A stretch of 6,325 bases of DNA from assembly GCA_020344295.1 (NCBI GenBank), contig CP070819.1:1427769-1434093 (forward strand), read 5' to 3'. The notes beneath the pieces are model-generated. The model saw nothing but the letters and a program-made list of their open reading frames with translations, was not told where the DNA came from and ran no database searches. How positions within the stretch are numbered: position 1 is the stretch's first letter; each line of letters opens with the position of its first letter. The translations under genes were made by a program, and so were the position numbers. Positions 1-5,630 of the stretch are shown here, one piece after another. This stretch comes from Dehalococcoidia bacterium (lineage in GTDB: Bacteria > Chloroflexota > Dehalococcoidia > SZUA-161).

Positions 1-1733
1 CAAGCGCTGTTATGGTCGCGAGCCTGGGCCTGGATGCATCGGCCGCCGATGTGGTGAAATCGCTGCAGGTCCTGGCGGAACAAGAACGTGATCTCGAACT
101 CTCGTTCGCGGGCGATGAGATCGTCAGGGATGAGCTGCGCAACTCCATACGAACAACACTATACTACCTTCCGCCACTAGCCGTAGCCCTGATACTGCTT
201 GTCTTTGTATTCGTGATACGGAGTATAAGGCTGACATTACTCGCCATACTGCCGGCCGTTATCGCGGTCCTGTGGAGCTATGGCACGATACTGTGGAGCG
301 GTCATAAGCTGGATGCCGTAACCAGCATAGCGCCCATGTTCATCCTAGTGCTGGGCACCGTGTATGGGCTCCACTACGTCAGCCACTTCATCGACAGCAG
401 CTACGACCACACCGACCGGCAGCGTATTACCAGGGCGACATTAGGCATTGTCGGCTGGCCGATACTGCTGGCAACCATAACCACAATGGCCGGTTTCGCT
501 GCTCTCACCTGGACTGACATCTATCCTGTCAAGACAGTGGGATTCTTCACGACAATAGGCATCTTCTATGCTGGAGTCCTGGCCCTTGTCCTGCTGCCGG
601 CACTGCTCAGCATAGTCAAGATATCGAAGATGCCGCCCAGAGTCAGCCACAGTCGGGTGGCCCGGCTGGTTGTAGCCACAGCGAGGCATCGAATCCCCAT
701 AATCGCCCTGTTCCTGGTCATCGTGGGCGTCTCGGCATTTTACATACCCAGAGTCGAGGTGGTCTCACACCGGTTAATGTACTTCAAAGAGGGCTCGCAG
801 ATCATCACCACATACAGCAAGCTGGAGAACAACTTCGACTGGTCCTTCTCACTGGTAGGGGAGGTAGCTGTGGATGGAGGGATAACAGCTCTGGGAGATC
901 AGAATCAGGCTCACAAGGTGCTTGCTGTGGAGAGAGAGCTGGAGAGTCTGTCGTTCGTGGGGAGTGCCTACTCTGCTTACGATCTAATCCAGGGCGCGAA
1001 CCTGATGATCACAGGGCGGGATGAGTATCCCGAGGACCTGGGACATATCACGAGTCTCGCGTCAACGATGTCTCCCGAGTATATAGCAAGCTGGGTATCA
1101 TCAGACGGTTTCCGCCTCGTCGTGCGCACGGAAGAATTGAGATCGGACGATATCAGCGAGCTCAATGGCTTCCTCGAAGACCACGGAGACACCATCCGTA
1201 CTATCACCGGCGTACCCGTGCTCCTCGATGACCTGAACAAAGCTGTGACACAAAGCCAGATTCGCAGCGTAGCATTGGCTTTCGGATTGATATTCATCAT
1301 ACTCCTGGTTACGCTGAGGAACCCCCGTGCTGCTGTGGCAGGGCTGCTTCCCATAGTGATTACCGTCCTCGGCATTCTGGGCTTCCTCGCGCTGAGCAGA
1401 ATCCACCTGCACTTTATAACCGCCATTCTCTCAGCCATCAGCATCGGAGTGGGCGTGGACTATTGTATACACGTTCTGCTGGGTATCTACTCGTTTCGCC
1501 GGGACGGTGCAGGCTACAGGGAATCCGTTGACCGGGCGCTGTCCGTAGTCTCAGGCCCGGTAATTGCCAATGCTCTGGGCATTACGATCGGTCTTTGCAC
1601 GCTGTTCCTCGCCCCATTGAAGCTACACTCCGATGTTGCCGCTGTTTTGTGCCTCGCCATGATGCTCTCGGCCCTGGGTGCCCTTCTCCTCATACCACAG
1701 TTCTACTCGTCTGAACCAAAACACCAGGAATAA
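1..1733 (+). CDS. MMPL/RND-superfamily transporter (HAE3-like), 5'-truncated by the window edge
   Basis: Inner-membrane exporter of the RND superfamily (MMPL domain), probably driven by the proton gradient; substrate unknown. The reading frame is open upstream of the first ATG (position 12) to the window edge (codons at 3, 6 and 9 are sense), so the start lies outside. About 576 residues are visible. Family members usually have 700-800 or more, so the first membrane helix and most of the first periplasmic loop are missing. Numbering from the ATG at 12, I see helices near 51-69, 74-96, 104-124, 148-166, 174-201 and 228-246, a periplasmic loop near 247-415, then helices near 418-435, 440-460, 467-490, 513-533 and 541-562. 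The two family-typical glycine-rich segments are GTVYGLHYVSHF (about 115-126) and GVGVDYCIH (about 479-487), the second with the Asp expected for proton relay. It ends in TAA at 1731-1733. Hopanoid/sterol or lipid exporters are alternatives within the same superfamily. Confidence 0.9.
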   Translation, partial: SAVMVASLGLDASAADVVKSLQVLAEQERDLELSFAGDEIVRDELRNSIRTTLYYLPPLAVALILLVFVFVIRSIRLTLLAILPAVIAVLWSYGTILWSGHKLDAVTSIAPMFILVLGTVYGLHYVSHFIDSSYDHTDRQRITRATLGIVGWPILLATITTMAGFAALTWTDIYPVKTVGFFTTIGIFYAGVLALVLLPALLSIVKISKMPPRVSHSRVARLVVATARHRIPIIALFLVIVGVSAFYIPRVEVVSHRLMYFKEGSQIITTYSKLENNFDWSFSLVGEVAVDGGITALGDQNQAHKVLAVERELESLSFVGSAYSAYDLIQGANLMITGRDEYPEDLGHITSLASTMSPEYIASWVSSDGFRLVVRTEELRSDDISELNGFLEDHGDTIRTITGVPVLLDDLNKAVTQSQIRSVALAFGLIFIILLVTLRNPRAAVAGLLPIVITVLGILGFLALSRIHLHFITAILSAISIGVGVDYCIHVLLGIYSFRRDGAGYRESVDRALSVVSGPVIANALGITIGLCTLFLAPLKLHSDVAAVLCLAMMLSALGALLLIPQFYSSEPKHQE

Positions 1734-1788
1734 CACCATCCGGTTAAGGAGTAATGACAGAATTCTTGCATGCACTGTGAGGTGCAGT

Positions 1789-2283
1789 ATGGCGTATAAA
1801 AGGACGTCCTGGAGAGAGAAACTGGAGGACAGTAAGAAGTTCCCCAAGATACTGCAATTCGATCCCAAATTCCCCTGTGGAAGAGCGCTGCAGAAAATGG
1901 GAGCCAGGCCCGGTGATTCGGTAGTGCTTCCCCCACCCCTTGAAGTGGATGAAATCATGAGGAACGTTCCCCGGGGCAAACTGATTACGCTGAACGAGAT
2001 CTGTCGGCAGCTTGCCGCCAGGCACAATACCGACTACTGTTGCACCCTGACCACCGGAATCTTCGTCATGACCGCGGCAAATGCGGCCGAGCAAGCCAGA
2101 AGCGAGGGGGAAAAGAACACTACTCCATACTGGCGTACATTGAAAATGAATGGCGAGCTGAATGAGAAATATCCGGGTGGCGCCGAAGCGCAGCGGGAAT
2201 TACTGGAACAGGAAGGACACGTGCCTGTTCGAAGAGGTAGAAAATATGTTATCCTGGATTACGAGAGTTATCTGGTGGAATGA
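1789..2283 (+). CDS. Alkyltransferase-like (MGMT-fold) protein without acceptor cysteine
   Basis: A 164-residue protein related to the DNA-binding domain of O6-methylguanine-DNA methyltransferases, here in the alkyltransferase-like (ATL) form. Recognisable parts: the winged-helix start VPRGKLITLNEICRQL (60-75), then TPYWRTLKMNGELN (112-125) where active MGMTs have PCHRV, and the C-terminal stretch GGAEAQRELLEQEGH (130-144), matching the family's GG..KR.LLE.EG end. The acceptor cysteine position is Tyr (or Trp), so direct alkyl transfer is not expected. Known ATLs bind O6-alkylguanine and hand the lesion to nucleotide excision repair; that role is inferred here. The frame extends back to 1678, inside the transporter gene, but ATG 1789 is preferred: it has a GAGGTG ribosome binding site about 6 bases upstream and begins the recognisable family sequence (MAYKRTSWREKLEDSK). 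It lies 55 bases after the transporter and may be co-transcribed. Confidence 0.85.
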   Translation: MAYKRTSWREKLEDSKKFPKILQFDPKFPCGRALQKMGARPGDSVVLPPPLEVDEIMRNVPRGKLITLNEICRQLAARHNTDYCCTLTTGIFVMTAANAAEQARSEGEKNTTPYWRTLKMNGELNEKYPGGAEAQRELLEQEGHVPVRRGRKYVILDYESYLVE

Positions 2284-2301
2284 GTGCTATTAACACCAGA
2301 T
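2270..2301 (+). terminator. Inverted repeat at the 3' end of the ATL gene, weak terminator candidate
   Basis: An 8-bp perfect inverted repeat, ATCTGGTG (2270-2277) and CACCAGAT (2294-2301), with a 16-base loop that contains the ATL stop codon. A second, looser repeat, ATGTGG/CCACAT (2300-2305 and 2333-2338), follows. There is no T-run on either strand, so a standard intrinsic terminator is not supported. The position between two convergent genes makes some role in transcription end or 3'-end stability possible. Confidence 0.25.
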
Positions 2302-2356
2302 GTGGCATGAGTTAGTTAACCTGCCTCAAGTTCCACATATCCTGGAAATAATTCAA

Positions 2357-2860
2357 CTATTGCAATCTATCCTGCAGACTGCGGAACTTCGCCCCGGTAA
2401 TCAAAGTCTTCATTAGCACTCTCACGTGCTCTTTCTCCGCCTCTATCACCTGTAAAAGCGTGGGATTTTCACCGAGCATATCCCTAACTGCCTGGTAGAA
2501 TCCAAGCGTGGCTTTTTCGAAGCCAAATGCCTTTTCCAGCGCATCATCCCTGTCTTCTATTTTATCTACATTCTGAAACGGTCCGTGACTGCGAGAGAAG
2601 AACTCTGATATGGACATCGCTTTAACATACTCATGTTTCTCGGGAGCTTCAGTAACCCCCTCTTCCTGAGGTACATCACTCAGGAACCGGGAGAACTGAG
2701 CCTTGTGGACCTCCTCGTCTTTAGCCAATCGCGAAAAGATCTCGGCCACCTCTTTATTGTCGGAGAATTTCTGGGCAAGACGGTTATAGAACTTGATTCC
2801 GTTATCCTCGGTCGCTACGGCGAACTCTATGCAGCCCTTCAGCGTAATATCCTCTATCAT
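2357..2860 (-). CDS. Ferritin-like / rubrerythrin-family diiron protein, no rubredoxin domain
   Basis: A 167-residue cytoplasmic four-helix-bundle protein of the ferritin-like superfamily, probably a diiron protein acting in peroxide removal or iron handling. The duplicated diiron pattern is visible: E18 six residues before a Tyr in the first helix (EDNGIKFY), the E-x-x-H of DEEVHKAQF (E49, H52), a third helix with FEKATLGFY (E115, Y122), and EAEKEHVRVLM in the fourth (E140/E142, H145). The C-terminal rubredoxin Cys4 domain of classical rubrerythrin (about 190 residues) is absent, so its electron donor must be a separate protein or it is not a peroxidase. The start at 2860 is supported by GGAGGT (minus-strand complement of 2866-2871), 5 bases upstream. 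It is transcribed toward and converges with the ATL gene, 73 bases apart. A more specific function cannot be read from the sequence. Confidence 0.87.
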   Translation of the reverse strand: MIEDITLKGCIEFAVATEDNGIKFYNRLAQKFSDNKEVAEIFSRLAKDEEVHKAQFSRFLSDVPQEEGVTEAPEKHEYVKAMSISEFFSRSHGPFQNVDKIEDRDDALEKAFGFEKATLGFYQAVRDMLGENPTLLQVIEAEKEHVRVLMKTLITGAKFRSLQDRLQ

Positions 2861-3002
2861 TCTCGACCTCCATTCAGGGTAATAAAGACATGGTAATCAA
2901 TCGATCTGAACAAGTCATAAAATCGGCCTGAAAAAGGTAACAAAGTTGTCACATTCTCGATAGTCGCTGATAAAACGAGAATGAATTTTGTTTCATTCAA
3001 GT
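2861..3002. promoter_or_regulatory. Intergenic region between the SagB-like gene and the ferritin-like gene
   Basis: A 142-base A+T-rich gap holding the end of the upstream minus-strand unit and the likely control region of the ferritin-like gene. On the minus strand a weak sigma70-like pair can be drawn (TTGTTA, 18 bases, TATGAC), each 4 of 6 matches. It also contains ATCAATCGAT at 2896-2905, whose reverse complement recurs upstream of msrB at 5030-5039, and the overlapping inverted repeats at 2952-2998 listed separately. Confidence 0.35.
2952..2998 (-). terminator. Two overlapping inverted repeats after the msr/SagB unit, possible terminator
   Basis: CATTCTCG (2952-2959) pairs perfectly with CGAGAATG (2976-2983) across a 16-base loop. 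The right arm of that hairpin also takes part in a second one: GAATGAA (2979-2985) with TTCATTC (2992-2998), loop of 6. The two cannot form together. They lie 5-51 bases past the stop codon of the SagB-like gene on the minus strand. The minus strand beyond the first hairpin is moderately T-rich but has no immediate T-run (the first run of T is about 15 bases on), so a terminator is plausible and not certain. An operator for the ferritin-like gene is the alternative. Confidence 0.4.
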
Positions 3003-3761
3003 CTACCGAATTCGCCCCACCGCCGCCATGTATATGGCGAACTCGTCTTTTCCGTCTAAGTCCAGCAGACGATCCATTTCCTCCTGGTCGTATGCGGCGA
3101 CAGCACAGGTGCCGGCACCGATGGCTTCACAGGCCAGATAGAGGTTTTGACAGACATGGCCCGCATCCAGAAGTATCACTTTGTGGGCTGCCAGACCGTA
3201 CCTCCATTCCATTCGGTAGGGTATCGTCGACCAGATGAAGATCACAGCGGCATTTGCCATCCAACTCTGATTCAATGTCGCGCGTACCAGCTTCGAAGCG
3301 GCCTGTCCGTCCCTGGATACGACAAGAAGCTGATGTTCCAGGGGCAGATACCTGTAGAATCCGGTATCCAGACCTGACACATTTAGAACACACAGGTAAG
3401 TTTCCAGTGCATGTCTGGCTCCGGCGGACGGGACTGTTCGGAGAGCATGACCGGCATCCAGCTGCTGTTTTACGCCCTGGGTTATCCAGAGGAGGTAAGA
3501 CAGTTCCTCGTGTGTAAGAGGCCGGCTACTATACTTGCGGCGGCTCTCCCGGTTTTCAATGGCTGACAGCAGGTCCGTTGCAGGCAATCTATTGAACTCA
3601 TGCGGCGGGAGCAGGTCAATGCGCTCCGAGTCAGGGGTATACGGTTTGGCAATGGGCGGGGGAGGGCGATTCCGGCTCTGATCGGTCCTGAAGAAATCGA
3701 TGGTCTTTCGTATGCTATCCTTTAAAAAGTATCTGCTCTGCTCCAGCAAATCATCCGGCAT
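3003..3761 (-). CDS. SagB/ThcOx-type FMN-dependent dehydrogenase (nitroreductase fold)
   Basis: A 252-residue flavoenzyme of the nitroreductase superfamily, in the SagB/ThcOx branch. After a proline-rich leader (residues 30-60) come RESRRKYSSRPLTHEELSYLLW (71-92; the basic R-x-S-R-x-Y segment that binds FMN phosphate in this fold), PSAGARHALE (111-120), RYGLAAHKVILLDAGHVCQNLYLAC (187-211) and a C-terminal AAVGR. In peptide natural product clusters SagB enzymes oxidise azolines to azoles beside YcaO cyclodehydratases. No YcaO or precursor peptide is seen here, so the substrate is unknown and a stand-alone redox role is more likely. It is the last gene of a unit with msrB and msrA: the start lies 10 bases after the msrA stop, and the ribosome binding site GAGGGGG (3768-3773 on the complement) overlaps that TGA stop, so translation is probably coupled. 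No signal peptide is visible. Confidence 0.87.
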   Translation of the reverse strand: MPDDLLEQSRYFLKDSIRKTIDFFRTDQSRNRPPPPIAKPYTPDSERIDLLPPHEFNRLPATDLLSAIENRESRRKYSSRPLTHEELSYLLWITQGVKQQLDAGHALRTVPSAGARHALETYLCVLNVSGLDTGFYRYLPLEHQLLVVSRDGQAASKLVRATLNQSWMANAAVIFIWSTIPYRMEWRYGLAAHKVILLDAGHVCQNLYLACEAIGAGTCAVAAYDQEEMDRLLDLDGKDEFAIYMAAVGRIR

Positions 3762-3771
3762 GCTATCCCCC

Positions 3772-4566
3772 TCAATCGTATTCTTCCAGAGTGGAGACTA
3801 TGTACCGCAATCTTTCAGCTGCGGGTTGGGACAGGCCGAGGCTGTCCAGTGCTTCCTCCAGAGCGGCCGATGTGCCATAGCCCCCGATGTAACCGTTGAC
3901 GCGGGCTACGGCTGTCGAGTTCACGAAATCAATTTCATCGGGATATATCGTCCTATACTCGCGCAACAGTTGAGGTTCCCCACGCAGGTAGTATTTCTGG
4001 TGATATGCCTCAGCCAGATAGAAATTGGAAGCCGGAATAATCTCCGTGAGAATCGGTTTCCCCTGTAGAGCTTCCTCGCGTTCTTTCGTCTCTTCAGCCA
4101 GCCTCCCCTGTTCTTCATTATGATAGAAGACAATCGACATATACTGCCGCGACCATGGGCTTGAACAGGGATTATGACTGCGCCAGAAAACATCCAGGAG
4201 ATTTCTGTAGGTGATCCGTTTGGGGTCGTAGTCCATCTGGATCGTCTCGGAATGATCTCCAAGCCTATAGTAGCTGGGATTATCCTGCGTTCCACCGGCA
4301 TAGCCCACGCGCGTGCGAATCACGCCGACCATGCTCCCGAACCGGGAGTCAGGGCCCCAGAATCAGCCCAGGGCAAAGGTGGCCGTCTCAATCACTTCCG
4401 GCACCTGTGTATCTATTGATGGAATCGATATATCCAGATCCATGGTCTTGTTCCCCTCATTCATCGTGCCCTCCTTATTGCAGCTTTGAATAAACAGTGC
4501 GGCAATAATAATAATGGCCAGCGGAATTATTAATGGAAGCCATATAGATTTTGCCAAGCCCTTCAT
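3772..4566 (-). CDS. msrA: Peptide-methionine (S)-S-oxide reductase MsrA, selenocysteine-containing
   Basis: MsrA reduces the S epimer of methionine sulfoxide in proteins and free methionine. Read through TGA 4365-4363 as selenocysteine, the product has 264 residues. Sec68 stands exactly at the catalytic cysteine: ATFALG-U-FWG, where standard MsrA has the GCFWG motif. Downstream all family landmarks are intact: RVGYAGG (about 86-92), the HSET acid region with E107, FWRSHNPC (127-134), SRQYMSIVFYHNEEQ and AYHQKYYLR. The usual His-Asp-Pro-Thr is His-Asn-Pro-Cys, and Cys134 is the only cysteine after the Sec. Residues 1-28 are a membrane signal (Lys2, Lys6, a long Ile/Leu core) ending IQSC29, a lipobox-like site. 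This outer start lies 3 bases after the msrB stop and has no good ribosome binding site. An internal ATG (4464-4462, Met35) has AAGGAGGG 4 bases upstream and would give a 230-residue cytosolic form with Sec34. Calling the gene from 4332 would lose the active site. A TGC-to-TGA mutation or sequencing error is the alternative. Confidence 0.85.
4334..4348 (-). promoter_or_regulatory. Putative bacterial SECIS hairpin in msrA mRNA
   Basis: On the minus strand CTCCCG, loop GTT, CGGGAG form a perfect 6-bp hairpin directly downstream of the in-frame TGA. Counting the U of UGA as 1, the stem occupies 18-23 and 27-32, and the apical GGU lies at 23-25. Bacterial SECIS elements bind SelB through a short hairpin with a GGU-type apex; in E. 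coli fdhF, as I recall it, that triplet lies at 22-24, one base away. A mismatched internal loop, then two more G-C pairs (nt 10-11 with 33-34), can extend the structure downward. There is no T-run after it, so it is not a terminator. Confidence 0.7.
4363..4365 (-). other. Recoded TGA codon (selenocysteine insertion site)
   Basis: The complement of TCA at 4363-4365 is an in-frame TGA inside the MsrA active-site motif. Codons on both sides encode conserved family residues: Ala-Thr-Phe-Ala-Leu-Gly before, Phe-Trp-Gly-Pro after. A cysteine codon (TGC or TGT) differs by one base. Confidence 0.82.
4462..4476 (-). promoter_or_regulatory. Internal ribosome binding site and alternative ATG start of msrA
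   Basis: On the minus strand AAGGAGGG (4476-4469), a 4-base spacer CACG, then ATG (4464-4462). It has the same AAGGAGGG core as the one used by msrB, whereas the outer msrA ATG at 4566 has only GAGACC-like sequence upstream. It allows a cytosolic MsrA lacking the membrane signal, alongside or instead of the longer form. Confidence 0.6.
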
Positions 4567-4569
4567 TAT

Positions 4570-4974
4570 CTAGGTCTCTGCGGTCTCGGCGAAATCCAGC
4601 GCAACGGAGTTGATGCAGTAACGAAGTCCTGTCGGCTGCGGGCCGTCCCCGAATACATGTCCCAGATGCGCCCCGCAGCTGCGACACATCACCTCCGTCC
4701 GCTCCATTCCATGGCTGTCATCAGTGGCCGTTTCAATATTACTCTCCGAAACGGGAGTCCAGAAGCTGGGCCACCCGGTACCCGAATCGAACTTGGTATC
4801 GGAGCTGAACAGCTCATTACCGCAGCAGACACACCTGTAGGTACCATGCTCCTTGGAGCCATAATATTCGCCAGTAAACGGCGGCTCCGTTCCTTTCCGT
4901 CGTGTGACCTCATATTGCCTGGGGGTCAGGATACACCGCCATTCCTCATCCGTTTTCATTACCCTGCCGGGCAT
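4570..4974 (-). CDS. msrB: Peptide-methionine (R)-S-oxide reductase MsrB
   Basis: Zinc-containing MsrB of 134 residues, which reduces the R epimer of protein-bound methionine sulfoxide; thioredoxin is the usual donor. Visible: [22 protein letters not shown] (about 16-37), the zinc pairs C48/C51 (CVCC) and C97/C100 (CRSC), [10 protein letters not shown] (65-74), the [11 protein letters not shown] segment, and the catalytic Cys120 in RYCINS. The resolving cysteine found in many MsrBs (GCGWPSF) is Thr here, so the sulfenic acid must be resolved by another cysteine (Cys14 or Cys50 are candidates) or directly by the reductant. Here the catalytic residue is ordinary Cys, unlike the msrA partner. 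The start is supported by AAGGAGGG (complement of 4982-4989), 7 bases before the ATG. No signal peptide, so it is cytosolic. It leads the unit msrB-msrA-SagB-like dehydrogenase. Confidence 0.93.
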   Translation of the reverse strand: MPGRVMKTDEEWRCILTPRQYEVTRRKGTEPPFTGEYYGSKEHGTYRCVCCGNELFSSDTKFDSGTGWPSFWTPVSESNIETATDDSHGMERTEVMCRSCGAHLGHVFGDGPQPTGLRYCINSVALDFAETAET

Positions 4975-5196
4975 ACAAATACCCTCCTTACCAGCGCTCC
5001 ACTTTCAGCTATATATCTAAGTCTATATCATCGATTGATCGTAAGATGTGACTTTTATCTCTCCGGTTAGGGGGGATTCCCCAATCCACTTGAAAGAAGT
5101 ACAATAGCGACCTGTACGAAAATTATTAAAATGCCGGAGCAATGGGGAGCATCCGACAATCATGGTGGAAGCCGTCGGGGGAAATAGTGCCGACAG
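4975..5196. promoter_or_regulatory. Intergenic region upstream of msrB
   Basis: A 222-base gap with no convincing gene. On the minus strand it should carry the promoter of the msr unit. The A+T-rich part at about 5010-5040 is the likely place, but no clear -35/-10 pair can be fixed. It holds ATCGATTGAT (5030-5039), whose reverse complement occurs upstream of the ferritin-like gene. GGATT-CCCC-AATCC (5074-5087) is a small hairpin. CCGAC (5153-5157), GTCGG (5174-5178) and CCGAC (5190-5194) can form two alternative hairpins just after the stop codon of the EthD-like gene, possibly its transcription end, though without a T-run. Confidence 0.35.
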
Positions 5197-5529
5197 CTAC
5201 CTGCTGTCCACGGGAGCGGATATCTGCCGGTAAATGGATGCGGCGACGATCACCTTGAGATCGCTCGAGCGTCCTTGCTCTGCCTTCTTCAGTGTGTGCT
5301 CAAACTCCAGCGCCATCGTCTTACCGATATCCTCGGTCTCGATCTCATATAGCGTCAGATACTTACCCTGACCTTCGCCCGGGCTATTATTCTCGTACCG
5401 AGTCGCGCGCATAATACCGGGAACCTCCAGCATATCTGGAACCTGGACCTCGTCATACCACCGGTTAAATTCGTCCTCCCGCGCGGGATCCGCACAGTTG
5501 GTCTCCACCGCCAGCAGCCATCGTTCCAT
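5197..5529 (-). CDS. Small dimeric alpha-beta-barrel protein, EthD/DUF4286-like
   Basis: A 110-residue soluble protein with the look of a ferredoxin-like dimeric alpha-beta barrel: beta strand ERWLLAVETN (2-11), helix PAREDEFNRWYDEVQVPDMLEVPGI (15-39), strand MRATRYEN (40-47), GKYLTLYEIET (56-66), a second helix (67-86), and the closing strand KVIVAASIYRQI (92-103). The E-F-x-x-W-Y-D-x-V-x-x-P-D segment is typical of EthD-like and antibiotic monooxygenase-fold proteins, many of which are of unknown function; no catalytic assignment is justified. The frame extends to 5610, but ATG 5529 is chosen: it has a strong GAGGAGG ribosome binding site (complement of about 5534-5541), and the conserved sequence begins there. 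It is divergent from the lipoprotein gene, and 222 bases separate it from msrB, so it is probably its own transcription unit. Confidence 0.8.
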   Translation of the reverse strand: MERWLLAVETNCADPAREDEFNRWYDEVQVPDMLEVPGIMRATRYENNSPGEGQGKYLTLYEIETEDIGKTMALEFEHTLKKAEQGRSSDLKVIVAASIYRQISAPVDSR

Positions 5530-5581
5530 TTTACTCCTCCTCTCGATATACCCCAGTATTACGCTTAGAACCTGTTTCAGC

Positions 5582-5610
5582 ATTATATATTTCGCGATAG
5601 CATGCCGCAA
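5582..5610 (-). promoter_or_regulatory. Sigma70-type promoter for the EthD-like gene
   Basis: On the minus strand TTGCGG (5610-5605), a 17-base spacer, then TATAAT (5587-5582). The -10 is a perfect consensus match; the -35 matches only its TTG. Transcription would begin near 5575 and give a leader of about 45 bases before the ATG at 5529. Confidence 0.5.
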
Positions 5611-5630
5611 TAACTGCCTTGGAAAATGTT

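Noticed and set aside
977..1444. Long antisense open frame inside the transporter gene
   Set aside because: No recognisable domain, no ribosome binding site evidence, and the plus-strand frame clearly encodes MMPL helices.
1678..1788. N-terminal extension of the ATL protein overlapping the transporter gene
   Set aside because: The extra residues do not resemble the family, and ATG 1789 has a proper ribosome binding site.
3003..3761. Azole peptide (RiPP) cluster around the SagB-like gene
   Set aside because: No YcaO, SagC-like or precursor peptide gene within the window; the neighbours are methionine sulfoxide reductases.
3772..4332. MsrA starting at the ATG at 4332 as an ordinary 186-residue protein
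   Set aside because: It would lack the catalytic GCFWG motif entirely, while the missing residues are encoded in the same frame immediately upstream across one TGA.
4363..4566. A separate 67-residue membrane protein
   Set aside because: Its C-terminus (ETATFALG) is the start of the MsrA domain, and its stop codon is the active-site TGA.
3772..4566. msrA as a pseudogene with a nonsense mutation
   Set aside because: The frame is otherwise intact, the stop falls exactly on the catalytic cysteine, and a SECIS-like hairpin follows at the right distance. It cannot be fully excluded without the rest of the genome.
5530..5610. N-terminal extension of the EthD-like protein
   Set aside because: It would run through the predicted promoter and the strong GAGGAGG site before ATG 5529; the conserved sequence begins at 5529.
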